From Mercurialis annua (lineage: Eukaryota; Streptophyta; Magnoliopsida; Malpighiales; Euphorbiaceae), in contig NC_065570.1 in assembly GCF_937616625.2 (NCBI RefSeq), positions 22,592,046 to 22,656,045 on the forward strand: 64,000 nt of DNA. Reading direction: 5' to 3'. The notes beneath the pieces are model-generated. The model was not told the DNA's origin and did no database searches. It saw only the letters and a list, made by a program, of their open reading frames with translations. Shown one piece after another: positions 33,475 through 46,700 of this stretch. The position numbers were made by a program, and so were the translations under genes. Within the stretch, counting starts at the first letter, position 1, and each line of letters begins with the position of its first letter.

Positions 33475-36337
33475 TGTCACGACCCAATTTCATGGATCGC
33501 GACCGGCGCTAGGGTATGGGTATGGTTGTACCAAAACACGTAGCAAGCCTTGCGGAAAAACACCAACCATATAAACCTGCAGAAAATCCTCTTCTCGGGG
33601 GCAACCGAGACTCCAACTTAAACTAACAATTTAAATATAAGTACTTCCACTAAATAAAAATAACCAGAGTTAAACAATAATAATGCCAAAGCATAAAATG
33701 GAGCCAGTCAGACAAATCCGACAAATAGACTAGAATAATATAGACTTCTAGTTTACTACTGCGGTCTAAGAATAAAAGTAGTTTGACAATTTATTAAAAG
33801 AAAATAAACCTCCGAGGAATAAAGATTCGAAGATCAGCAGCCTCGCTCAAAATAATAAACCTTGAAAATTTGGGAAAACAACGGGGTCAGATATACTTGG
33901 ATGAGTTCGCAATACAATTTACATTTATTAAGTTTAAAACCCTTAAATCAAAACCTTTTATGCTAATAATAATATGATTATGGAATAACAGTATTGAAAT
34001 GATCCCAGCGTAAGTATGACATAGCATACTGATAAACCTAGAGTGTGCGGGAATAAATCCTCGTCATATACCAGCGTAAGCAAGACTTTAGTCTGCCGAT
34101 CCCAGAGTACTTACTGGTGCACACAGTCTCGATATAAGCGTATCGAGCAGCTCATTTCCATTCAAATCCATAATCGCTTAAAACAATTCAAAAACATTTA
34201 TAATACTAAAATAAGATGCGGTACATAATAAAGAGGTTAATAGCACGACAAACTCACTGCTTTCTTATCCATGTGAATCTTGGAAAACAGCTAACTCTGC
34301 GTAGACTTCGAAGCACGAGCAGTCGACGGGTCTAAAACAATATGTAAGTTAAAATCCATTCAACCCCTAACTCTAAGAATACTAGACACCACATAGGACT
34401 AGCACAATACCAAGTCCCGCACAAGCATAGCTAAAGCAAAAAGAACAATTGCAAACATAATGACCCGAGTCAAAATATGAACCACATCGAGTAACACATT
34501 ACTCAATAAATAGATAAGTCGAGTCTATTGGGTTTTCGGTTTAAAATTCGTTCCTAAAAATATTACTTGAATAATAAGTAAATAATAATTTATATCCATT
34601 TCCTCAATTATTGGGTTAGCCGAGTTACCAATAACTAAGCTACCTCACATGTCGGGTAACCCAAGTGTAACCCGACTCAAAATAATTATCAAATATAAAG
34701 CAGATTTTATAATTGTCAAAAATCATTTTAATAAGCTAAATATAATCATATCCAATTATAAATCATAGTTTATAATTATAGGATCCACTTGATAAAATAA
34801 TAAATCAATATTTAAAACGAAACCCAATATCTTTAACTTCAAGTAACCCAAGTTACAGTAAAAAACTTATTCGAATAAGTTTTAAAAAAGTTCAAGGGAT
34901 AAATTGTAATTTAGACAAAATTGACATGCTAAAATGATATTCAAAATAAAATATTATTATCCGAGTAATTGTATAAATTTAGACTATAAAATAATTATCG
35001 TTTTAATAGTAAAATTATTTATACCAAGCCAACAATTTAAAATTGACAATTACCTAAATAATTATTCTTTTAAAAGATTATAATATACATTATCGTTTTC
35101 AAAATACACTAATAAAAATAATTTAAATTATAATCGATACTAAACTTATCTTTATTTTAAAAAAGTAAGATCAATTAGCAATTTGAAAATCAAAATGATA
35201 ATTGAGAGGCCGATTTTAAAATCGATATCTAAATCAAATTAATAAATCATAATGAATATATTTAAACACCATAATTTGAAATAAACAGTATCAATAGTCA
35301 ACAACTTTTGATTTTACAACCAAACTATCAATTTAAACCGAAACAAAACAACTCTCCCAAGCCAAGGAATCAACCAATTGTTTTGAAATTCAATGTTTTG
35401 CCGCCAAACATCAAATGAACCAATTAATAATAAACAATTAGTTCTCAGGTCACCTATGGCACAACATCATATGGTTATCATATAAAGCCACATGAATTTA
35501 TTATTTTCCCATAACTCCTAATGAAAAATGAATATTCAAATAATACAGTAGCATGGACAACCATGCAAAAATGCCATGAACATGAAACTGAACCGCTATT
35601 GCACAATGAAAACGATTCGTGGAATCGATAACCAAAACATAACAATAAACATAATAAGTTAACCAAATCTCCTAAGCAATAAATATAACATCAGAAACCA
35701 TCGGCATAACATCAATAACAAAACAGTAAACACAAATTCCAAAAACGGTTAACCGTATGGCGATAAGCGAAAGGATTTCAACGTACCAAATTTGATTCCA
35801 TCACGTAGGGATTAACGAGGTCGAAGAATAAGGATGAAATGTCAAAGGAAATCTCAAATATAAGCTACAATAAATGAGATACAAATTAGATGCGATAAAG
35901 ACGATAACCGAACGAACGATGAAACCGAAGAGATATCTTACCAAGATCCGAAGTAATGAGAGGGAAGGAATAGCTTATGTTTTCTGGATGTTGTTTTCAG
36001 TATATGGCGGCTAGTGTTTTAAGAGAAAAAATATATTTGAAGACATATATATATAAAGGAAGAAGAGATGGTTTTATGCTGCAGAATCATGTAATTCATG
36101 TCTCCGAAGTGTAAAGACTAAGTTGCATGGACTTTTTATTTGAATATAAGCATGGCCCAAGCTTATACATAACTATGGGCCAACTTAACAATGCCTCATA
36201 GGCCAAAAAGATTCATGGAAATATTTAATTTAATAATAATACTAAATTACCTAAGACTCGACGGAATGTAAAAGTTAAAATAAAAAAAATAAAATTTTAA
36301 TTTAAAAAAAATTGATTCAAAAATACGGGATATTACA
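33475..36337 (-). repeat. 3' LTR of non-autonomous element
   Basis: Minus-strand LTR of 2863 bp; the plus strand reads TGTCACGACCC to GATATTACA. Unlike the other Gypsy LTRs here, it has no GC-rich palindrome cluster. A TATATATATAAAG stretch near 36046-36057 marks the minus-strand TATA region. Small open frames inside it (34043-34228 and 35478-35666) are not genes. Confidence 0.9.
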
Positions 36338-36350
36338 TTCTCCCCAACTT
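36338..36350 (-). promoter_or_regulatory. Polypurine tract
   Basis: AAGTTGGGGAGAA on the minus strand, adjacent to the LTR start. A second very similar tract preceded by GGGGTATTACA-like LTR-end sequence lies about 500 bp inside, at 36825-36850. Confidence 0.8.
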
Positions 36351-39300
36351 ATATAAAATCCGTCCTCGAATTTAAAACTAAAAAAAATCGTCATACAACA
36401 TAACATCAAACTACACGCCAATCTGAACAGAACGCTTGTAACCAATGTGGAAACGCATGCACAAGATACCGAACGTAAATAAAGACAGCAAAACAACAAC
36501 ATTGTATCGAACTGTGTCTTTCAAGAACACTCCTCAACCAAGAAACCGATCCAACTAAAACCAACAGTATTCCGTACTCAACGACCAATGCACTTGCGTT
36601 AGCAAAACTCAACAGGGTGTCCCTTAAAACAACTTAGCACCACCACGTGCATAAACTGAATGATCTAAAATAATCACTAAAGTATCGACACTAACTTCCA
36701 CTTAACAAACATGAGAGTGCCATTTTCATGAAATCAAATGAGGGAAACAAACTCTCATACTAAGGATAAACAAGATCTTTCAAACACAAGACAAAATACG
36801 CCGGAAACATATGGGGTATTACATTCTCCCCAACCCATAAAAAAATTCGACCCCAAATTTCAAATGTGAACTTAATTCACACTATAATCGTCACAACACC
36901 TATATGCGCAAAAATCTGATTCTAACAAGTCGGTGCTCCAACTATTACTCGTTCAACGCAACGTGAATAAACAACAATTATTCAACTGAGAGTCACAACT
37001 ACTCTATACCGGAGCGGCCTCCAAAACCAGCTCGAAACTCATCTATTATAAAGACCTTGATATCAAATACAAGATTCAAGCCCTTAGCTCAACTATAGTT
37101 CTATAATTCCAAACTTTATCGCCTCAACAGAAAAACCATTCTATGCTATTTTGGTTTCAACAAATATTACAAGGAATTATACCAATCAACGTTTAATACA
37201 AACTCGATAATACCATTAACTTGTGAATCACAAAATAAAACTCATATCACAAATCGAACAAAATCGAACTTCTCTCATGATAACAAAAATTTCTAGATCA
37301 GTGATAACAATATCAATCATAATGATTCTTCCAATCATTCTGAAACATAATACCACAACTAAACGAAACATCGACTGCATTTCACAACTAAACAATTGTC
37401 TCCCACACAAAAGGTTCAACCACTGACCCTAACGATATCCAAACATTACAATAATATCATCAATTAATAAAATTGATCAACCAATCATGGTTGTCGAAAC
37501 CCATTATCCGCGATCCTCGATTCTCAATTTAGCTAACTCATAAATCCAAATCAAACTCAAATTCGCAAAATCATTCCATCAATTGACTATTGCCTCGACC
37601 TCAACGAGAGATCACTAAGATAAATACATCACGACCGGATTTTTAGTTATGCTCAAAACCAACCCCTAGGGGTATAAAATCTTTCAATACACAAGACATT
37701 TTGTATTAAAAATTTTCACTTCTCTTAAAAGACTCTACAGCTTACACCTTCTTTTTACATTCAAAAATGAAATACCTTTACCGTTGAAAAACCATCGGTT
37801 TCGTAAAACCCTTAAAATTTTCAAAATATTCACATTTTAAATCCGAAACTTTTTTTAAATGCGTTTGCAAATTTATGAAACAATTCAAGTGACAAATTTT
37901 ATGTTCTCTTTAAACCAAACTTGCTAAAATAAATTTATACCCTTTTTGAAAATACACAAACCGTGGAACCATCCTTCATATTGAAAATGCCCATTAATTA
38001 TTTTTTTTTTATTTTTTTTTTGTTTTAAAAAAAAACATTAAAATTTTAATGTCACTTTTAAATATTAATTTGTAAATAAAAATCACGATTTGAAGAAATT
38101 ATTAAGACCACAAAATTATCCTATTATATCAGATTTGATAAAATTCCTTTATTTATTCAGAAGGGTAAAATTTGCAAGCAAATCTCTTTGTTGATGAAAA
38201 TACCTTTATATCAATATGCCACAAATACTTGGACAAAATCAATTCTGAAGAGATAAATTCTCCTGCAAAAATATAGTGCATACACACACATAAGCATTAC
38301 AAAAATCCTTAATCCACAATTCCTTAAATCACTAATTGAAAAATATTCACGAAACTTCCTAGTCTGAATCTAACCATACATCGCACTTGGCACAACTATA
38401 ACTCGAGCGCAACCTCAAATATCATTCCTACTTATAACCACAAGATTCTAATACTACAGACCATTCCCTCGCAACGTAAACGCCCAATATCCATCACCAT
38501 CATCATAGAGTATTTGTCTAGCTACCTTTCGGCAACAGTTTCAAAATAATTTTAAATATGCCAACTTTATAAATATATTTATCACAATGTGACTCGCGAG
38601 CTCGTTTCAAAATATTTTTTTAAAACTCTTTATCGATAAAATCATTTTACATAATTGTGCGCCAGGATGATGACAGCTCTCATCCCCAAAGAGTTGCATC
38701 AAACCCAAATCATTTCTATGCACGTGATGCATGTACTATTATGCATGTATCAATTATTGATTTATCTTTTATTTAGTGAACATTCTTAGTGCTCAATGTA
38801 ATCCTATTCGTGACATTCAAAATGGATGTTTATGATATGTCTGGGCACAATTACGTTTTGAAAATATTTCAAATATTTTTACAAATCAACCTTAAAAAAT
38901 CAACCTCTCAAAAATATTTGCTAGACGTTACACTCTGCAGATGTGCAATCGATAACCTCAAAATATTTCTCAAATCCATACTTGCAACCTACTAATATTC
39001 GATGTTATACAACAAATCATCTTAATAACTTCATTACAACCCTACCATATAAGGTATCCTACTAACCTTAATCCAGACTGAGCTTATTCCCAAAGAAATA
39101 ACACATCAAAACGCTCCTACGAAATTTATCGCCAGCTTCCATATCACATCATTAATTGATGTGACCACCAGTGTATTAATACACCGATCTGACTTCTTGG
39201 GTAAAAATTTCCAATACCCTTTTCAGGATAAGCAAAAACCATTAACCATCAAAGGGAGTACTTCCCTCATCTTCCTCGATATTGAAACCCAAAGGTTTTG

Positions 39301-40870
39301 ATCCACGAAACAGAAACAGCAAATCCCCGCGCAACCCAAAACCGAACAAAGGAAAACAGGGTCTAGAAGAAGGTCTTACTCAAAGGTCAAAACTATACAT
39401 CGAGGTAAGCCAACCATAACCACGTGATTAAATCATCTCACGTGCTACTCCGCACGAAGAAACAAAACAAAAATAATCAATTGAGCGAGTTATACAACAT
39501 AAATTATTTTCAAAATATACCAAATTTATAAATCATAAACCGTGTAAGCAGGCCATTCAGCAAAACAACTCAATCATTCTTAAGGATAAATATCAAGACA
39601 TGCTACAACAAGCTTTGAATTTCATAACATAATCACCCTGTAATAATTCATATTTCAAGAGTACGCTTCAAAATTCATTTGAAATTTAAAGTCAACCACA
39701 AAACTTCCAAATTTTGTTGAACCCCACGGTTAAAACAAAATCAGTATCTGGAAAAATATCTTCTTATAAATCAATTGCTTAAAACGAATACCCAAGTATC
39801 TCAATTCATGAAACCATCGAGTTACAACTCCTAAATTTGGGTGACCCAAGTCTAACCCAAAGCTACCATTTATAAAACGTATTCAAAATATTTGTAGATT
39901 TGGAAAACGCATTTAAATAAAATTTCCATCCTTTCTAAATTAGGAGCTCAACGTAACCCAACTGCTAAAGAAGCAATTTAAAAACTCAAGTGAGAAATCT
40001 GTTGATATCTAAGAGCCATTCGGTAAATTCAAAAATTTCAAGATGTTGACAAGATAAAATTAACGTTAAATTCTTAACACGACAAATCATCTTGTAAATA
40101 ATATCATTTAGAAAATCGTCGTTTCTCAACATCAAACCAAACATAATGTTTCGAAATACAAGAATTTCTTTTTACTGGTAATTTAATCAAAATCAAACTC
40201 TTAAAGAATTAAAAGTCAAACTTCTCTTATGATTTTGTGTCGAAACACAAATCAGATAAAACAATATTCTCAATGAAAATATTTAAAACAACATGTGGTC
40301 AAACAATGTATGACCACTAAAACACATTTTAAAGTTTAACCGAAAATGTCTTTGATAGAAAAACAAGGCTAACGCCCAACATAAGATGACATTTAAAATC
40401 AACAATCGAGGGCAAAACCATGATGTACTTTATTTATAAGGCAAAAACAATTCAACGAAACATGTAAAATAGCTGTAACCATACCATATACTCAAAATTG
40501 TATCAGGCATAAATGCCAAAGTTTATCAAACAACATCATACCCAAGTATGAGTTTTAGAAAAAATTTCCCACCTAAGATTTCCCGAGAAATCAAAAGCAA
40601 TCAAAATTACCCAAGTGTAAACATCTCAACATGATAAAACACAACAAGTAACATCCAAGTAAAATTAACTATCAATCATAGCATCAACGCCAAATAAAGA
40701 CTGACATACATCATCTAAAGGATGTAGGATGAAAGTTTGAAAACAAAAGATGACGTTTAAAAGACAAGACACGAATTCTAATTCTGCAGTAGTTCCTATG
40801 ACACGACCTGAACTTATCATGCTAAAACACATAACACATAACATGCATAAGACCTTGGTTTGAAACCAAA
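36351..40870 (-). other. Noncoding internal region
   Basis: AT-rich sequence of about 4.5 kb without a supportable coding region on either strand. The open frames of 60-75 codons have no family resemblance. Recognisable contents are a duplicated polypurine/LTR-end signature near 36825-36850, a T-run/A-run near 37990-38035, and a block at 38655-38960 shared with the element at 50773-60412. Confidence 0.75.
38655..38960 (-). other. Conserved noncoding block with hairpin, copy 1
   Basis: Contains GATGACAGCTCTCATC followed by CCAAAGAGTTGC, then TATGTCTGGGCACAATT, then ACACTCTGCA, in the same order and similar spacing as 55752-56010 in another element. Read on the minus strand, GATGA-GAGCTG-TCATC forms a 5-bp stem with a 6-nt loop. 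Function unknown; a packaging or processing signal is possible. Confidence 0.6.
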
Positions 40871-40883
40871 GCTCTGATACCAA
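40871..40883 (-). promoter_or_regulatory. Primer binding site, tRNA-Met type
   Basis: TTGGTATCAGAGC on the minus strand, 3 nt from the 5' LTR end, identical to that of the Tekay-like element. Confidence 0.9.
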
Positions 40884-40886
40884 CTT

Positions 40887-43740
40887 TGTCACGATCCAAT
40901 TTCATGGATCGTGACCGGCGCTAGGGTATAGGTATGGTTGTACAAAAACCCGTAGCAAGCCTTGCGGAAAAACACTAATCATATAAACCTGCAAAAAATG
41001 AAATGCTCGGGGGCAACCGAGACTCCAAATTAAACTAACAATTTAAATATAAGTACTTCCATTAAATAAAAATAACCAGAGTTAAACAATAATAATGCCA
41101 AAGCATAAAATGGAGCCATTCAGACAAATTCGACAAATAGACTAGAATAATATAGACTTCTAGTTTACTACTGCGGTCTAAGAATAAAAGTAGTTTGACA
41201 ATTTATTAAAAGAAAATAAACCTCCGAGGAATAAAAATTCGAAGATCAGCAGACTCGCTCAAAATAATAAACCTAGAAAATTTGGAAAAACAAAGGGGTC
41301 AGATATACTGAGATGAGTTCGCAATACTATTTACATTTATTAAGTTTAGAACCCTTAAATCAAAACCTTTTATACTGATAATAATATGATTATGGAATAA
41401 CAGTATTGAAATGATCCCAGCGTAAGTATGACATAGCATACTGATAAACCCAGAGTGTACAGGAATAAATCCTTGTCTTATACCAGCGTAAGCAAGACTT
41501 TAGTCTGCCGATCCCAGAGTACTTACTGGTGCACACAGTCTCGATATAAGCCTATCAAGCAGCTCGTTTCAATTCAGATCCATAATCGCTTAAAAAAGTT
41601 CAAAACATTTAAAATACTAATATAAGATGAGGTACTTAATAAAGAGGTATTAGCACTACAAACTCACTGCTTGCTTATCCATGTGAATCTTGGCAAACAG
41701 CTAACTCTGCGTAGACTCTGAAGCACGAGCAGTCGACGGGTCTAAAACAATATGTAAGTTAAAATCCAAATCCATTCAACCCCTAACTCTAAGAATACTA
41801 GACACCACATAGGACTAGCACAATACCAAGTCCCGCACAAGCATAGCAAAAGCAAAAGGAACAATTGCAAACATAATGACCCGAGTCAAAATACGAACCA
41901 CATCGAGTAACGCAATACTCAATAAATAGATAAGTCGAGTCTATTGGGTTTTCGCTTTAAAATCCGTTCCTAAAAATATTACTTAAATAATAAGTAAATA
42001 ATAATTTAAATCCATTTTCTTAATTATTGGGTTAGCCGAGTTACCAATAACTAAGCTACCTCACATGTCGAGTGACCCAAGTGTAACCCGACTCAAAATA
42101 TTTATCAAATAAAAAGCGAGTTTATAATTCCCAAAAATTATTTTAATAAACTAAATATAATTATATCTAATTATAAACCATAGTTTATAATTATAGGATC
42201 AACTTGATAAAATAATAAATCAATATTTAAAACGGAACCCAATAGCTTTAACTTCAAATAACCCAAGTTACAATCAAAAACTTAATCAAATACGTTTTAA
42301 AAAAAAAATCAAGGGCTAAATTGTAATTAAGCCAAAATTGACATGCTAAAATGATATTCAAAATTAAATATAATTACCCGAGTAATTGTATAAATTTAAA
42401 CTATAAAATAATTATCGTTTTTAGAGTAAAATTATTTATACCAAGCCAATAATTTAAAATTGACGATTACCTAAATAATTATTCGTTTAAAAGATTATAA
42501 TATAAATTATCGTTTTCAAATTACAGTAGTAAAAATAATTTAAATTATAATCGACACTAAACTTATTTTTATTTTAAAATAAGTAAGAACAATTAGCAAT
42601 TTGGAAATCAAAATGATAATTGAAAGTCTGATTTTAAAATCGATATCTAATAAAATTAATAAATCATAATTAATATATTTAAACACCATAATTTGAAAAA
42701 AAACAATATAAATAGTCAACAACTTTTGATTTTACAACAAAACTATCAATTTAAACCGAAATAAAACAACTATCCCAAGCCAAGGAATCGACCAATTGAT
42801 TTGTAATTTAATGTCTTGCCGCCAAACATCAAATGAACCCATTTATAATAAGCAATTAGTTCCCAGGTCACCTATGGCACAACATCATATGTTTATCATA
42901 TAAAGCCACATGAATTCATAATTTTCCCATAACTCCTAATGAAAAATGAATATTCAAATAATACAGTAGCATGGACAACCATGCAAAAATGCTAAGAACA
43001 TGAAACTGAGCCACTATTGCACAGTGAAAACGGTCCGTGGAATTGATAACCAAAACATAGCAATCAACATAATAAGTTAACCAAATCTCCTAAGCAATAA
43101 ATATAACATCAGAAAATAAAAAGAAACCATCGGCATAACATCAATAACAAAACAGTAAACACAAATTCCAAAAACGGTTAACCGTACGGGGATAAGCGAA
43201 AGGATTTTAACATACCAAATTTGATTCCAACACGTAGGGGTTAACGAGGTCGAAGAATAAGGATGAAACGTCAAAGGAAATCTCAAATATAAGCTACAGT
43301 AAATGAGATACAAATTAGATGCGATAAAGACGATAACCGAATGAACGACGAAATCGAAGAGATATCTTACCAAGATCCGAAGTAATAAGAGGGAAGGAAT
43401 AGCTTATGTTTTCTGGGTGTTGTTTTCAGTATATGGCGGCTAGGGTTTTAAGAGAAAAACATATATTTGAAGACGTATATATAAAGGAAGAAGAGATGGT
43501 TTTAAGCTGCATAATCATGTAATTCATGTCTCCAAATTGTAAGGACTAAGTTGCATGGGCTTTTTATTTGAATATAAGCATGGCCTAAGCTTATACATAA
43601 TTATGGGCCAACTTAACAATGCCTCATAGGCCAAAAAGATTCATGGAAATATTTAATTTAATAATAATAATACTAAATTATCTAAAACTCGACGGAATGT
43701 AAAAATTAAAATAAAAAATTATTTTTAAAAAAATTAATTC
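40887..43740 (-). repeat. 5' LTR of non-autonomous element, outer tip deleted
   Basis: Closely matches 33475-36337 but stops at AAATTAATTC, short of the AATACGGGATATTACA end seen in its partner, and joins satellite at 43741. On the minus strand, CTTTATATATAC (43475-43486) is followed by AAAACCCTAGCCGCC (near 43438-43452), a TATA plus telo-box arrangement. An open frame at 43077-43373 is not supported as a gene. Confidence 0.88.
43475..43486 (-). promoter_or_regulatory. TATA box with downstream telo-box
   Basis: Minus strand CTTTATATATAC, with AAACCCTAG about 30 nt downstream. The partner LTR keeps the TATA region but has a mutated telo-box (CTAGTGTTTT on the plus strand). Motif-based call. 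Confidence 0.45.
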
Positions 43741-46700
43741 AACTTTTTAGCGATTTAAACCAAACATTTAAAACATTACGAAAAAAATCCAAATGTTTAA
43801 CATTTTTAGCGATTTATGCCAAACGTTTACAAATGTTACGAAACAAAGCCAAACGTTTCAACTTTTTAGCAATTTAAGCCAAACGTTTACAAACGTTATG
43901 AAACAAATCCAAACATTTCACCTTTTGAGCGATTTGAGCCAAACGTTTACAAACGTTACGATCAGAGCGTGAGTAACACGCGGCTATTACCCGCAATAGA
44001 TAGTACTCCTTCTATTTGGGGTGACAAAAAACCGGCCGATCGAATTAACCGACTGAACCTTTTTAGCAATTTAAGCCAAACGTTTACAAACGTTACGAAA
44101 CAAATCCAAACGTTTCATCTTTTTAGCGATTTAAGCCAAACGTTTACAAACGTTACAAAATAAATCCATGTGTTTCACCTTTTTAGCGATTTAAGCGAAA
44201 CATTACGAAACAAATCTAAACGTTTCACCTTTTAAGCGATTTAAGCCAAACATTTATAAACGTTACGAAACAAATCCAAACGTTTCAGCTATTTAGCGAT
44301 TGAAGCCAAAGGTTTGCAAAGGTTATGAAACAAATCCAGAGGTTTTGCCTTTTTAGCGATTTAAGCCAAACGTTTGCAAACGTTACGAAACAAAACCAAA
44401 CGTTTACAAACGTTATGAAACAAATCCAAACGTTTCACCTTTTTAGTGATTGAAGCCAAATTTTTAAAACGTTACGAAAAAATCTAAATGTTTCACATTT
44501 TTAGCGATTTAAGCCAAACGTTTACAAACGTTACGAAACAAATCCAAGTCTTTCACCTTTTTAGCAATTGCAGACAAACATTTACAGATGTAACGAAACA
44601 AATCCCAACGTTTCCCCTTTTTAGGGATTTAAGTGAAACGATTACAAACATTACGTAACAAATTCAAACGTTTCACCTTTTTAGCGATTTAAGCCAAACG
44701 TTTACAAACGTTACAAAACAAAACCAAACGTTTCACCTTTTTAGAGATTTAAGGCAATCGTTTACAAACGTTTACACCCATTTAGCGATTTAAGCCAAAC
44801 GTTTACAAATGTTACGAAACAAATCCAAAAGTTTCACATGTTTAGCGATTTAAGCCAAACGTTTACAAACGTTACGAAATAAGTCCAAACGTTTCACCTT
44901 TTTAGCGATTGAAGCTAAACGTTTACAAAGGTTATGAAACAGATCCAAACGTTTCACCTTTTTAGCGATTTAAGTCAATTCAAACGTTTATAAACGTTAT
45001 AAAACAAATCCAAACATTTTACCTTTTAAGTGATAGAAGCTAAACGCCTAAAACGTTACGAAACAAATCCAAACGTTTCATATTTTCAGCAATTTAAGCC
45101 AAACGTTTGCAAACGTTACGAAACAAATCCAAGCGTATTACCTTTTTAGCAATTGCAGCCAAACATTTACAAACGTTAAATAAATCCAAACGTCTCGTAT
45201 TTTTAGCGATTTAAGTCAAACGTTTACAAAAGTTACGAAACAAATCCAAAAGTTTCACCTTTTTATCGATTTAAGCAAAACGTTTACAAACGTTACGAAA
45301 CAAATCCAAACATTTCGCCTTTTTAGCGATTTAAGCCAAATGTTTACAAACGTTACGAAACAAATCCAAACATTTCTTCCTTTTAGCGAATTAAGCCAAA
45401 CGTTTACAAACATTGTGGAACAAATCAAAACGTTTCATCTTTTTAACAATTTAAGCCAAACATTTACAAACGTTACAAATAAAACCAAACGTTTCGCCTT
45501 TTTAGCGATTTAAGCCAAACATTTACAAACGTTTTTACCTTTTTAGCGATTTAAGCCAAACGTTTAGAAACGTTACGAAACGAATCCAAACGTTTCGCCA
45601 TTTTAGCGTTTTATGCCAAACATTTACAATCGTTACGAAACAAATCCAAACGTTTCACCTTTATAGCGATTTAAGGCAAATGTTTACAAACGTTTTCACC
45701 TTCTTAGCGATTTAAGTCAAACGATTACAAAGGTTACGAATCAAATCCAAACGTTTCCCCATTTAAGCGATTTAAGCCAAACGTTTGCAAACGTTACGAA
45801 ACAAATCAAAACGTTTCACCTTTTTAGGGATTTAAGCCAAGCGTTTACAAACGTTATGAAACAAAACCAAATGTTTCCCCTCTTTACCGATTTAAGCCAA
45901 ACATTTTCAAACATTACGAAAAAACTAAACGTTTCATCTTTTTAGCGATTTAAGCCAAGCGTTTATAAATGTTACGAAACAAACCCAAACATTTTACCTT
46001 TTTAGCGATTGAAGCCAAACATATACAAACGTTACGAAACAAATCCAAACGTTTAACCTTTTTAGCGACTAAAGCCAAACGTTTACAAACATTACGAAAG
46101 GTGAAACGTTTGGATTGGATACGAAACAAAGCCAAACATTTACAAACGCTATGAAATAAATCCAAACGTTTCACCTTTTTAGCGATTTAAGCAAAACGTT
46201 TACAAAGGTTACGAAATAAATCCAAACGTTTCACCTTTTTACCAATTTAAGCCAAACGTTTACAAACGTTACGAAACAAATCCAAACTTTCACCTTTTAA
46301 GCAATTTGAGCCAAACGTTACAAATGTTATGAAAAAAGCCAAACGTTTCACCTTATTAGCGATTTAAGCCAAACTTTACGAAACAAATCCAAGCGTTTCA
46401 CCCTTTTACCAATTTAAGCCGGACGTTTACAAACGTAGCGAAACAAAACCAAATGTTTGGATTTGTTTTATAAAACTTTTAGCGATTTAAGACAAACATT
46501 TACAAATGTTACGAAACAAATCTAAACGTTTCATCTTTTTAGCGATTTAAGCCAAACATTACGAAGCAAATCCAAACGTTTCACCTATTTAGCGATTTAA
46601 GCCACACGTTTATAAACGTTACGGAACAAATCCAAACGTTTCACCTTTTTTAGCGATTGAAGACAAACGTTTACAAAAGTTATGAAATAAATCCAAACGC

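Larger units (their letters stand above)
33475..43740 (-). mobile_element. Large non-autonomous Tekay-like element (no coding sequence)
   Basis: A 10.3-kb element on the minus strand: 3' LTR 33475-36337, internal region 36338-40886, 5' LTR 40887-43740. It has a tRNA-Met-type primer site and a polypurine tract but no gag or pol frame longer than about 75 codons in 4.5 kb of internal sequence. The last ~1.2 kb of its LTR resembles the Tekay LTR (shared CCATGAAATTGG end and GTGTGCACC-GTAAGTACT segment), whereas the first half does not. This is the structure of a large retrotransposon derivative that would need another element's proteins. The outer end of the 5' LTR lacks about 20 bp, so no TSD can be read. 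Confidence 0.88.
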
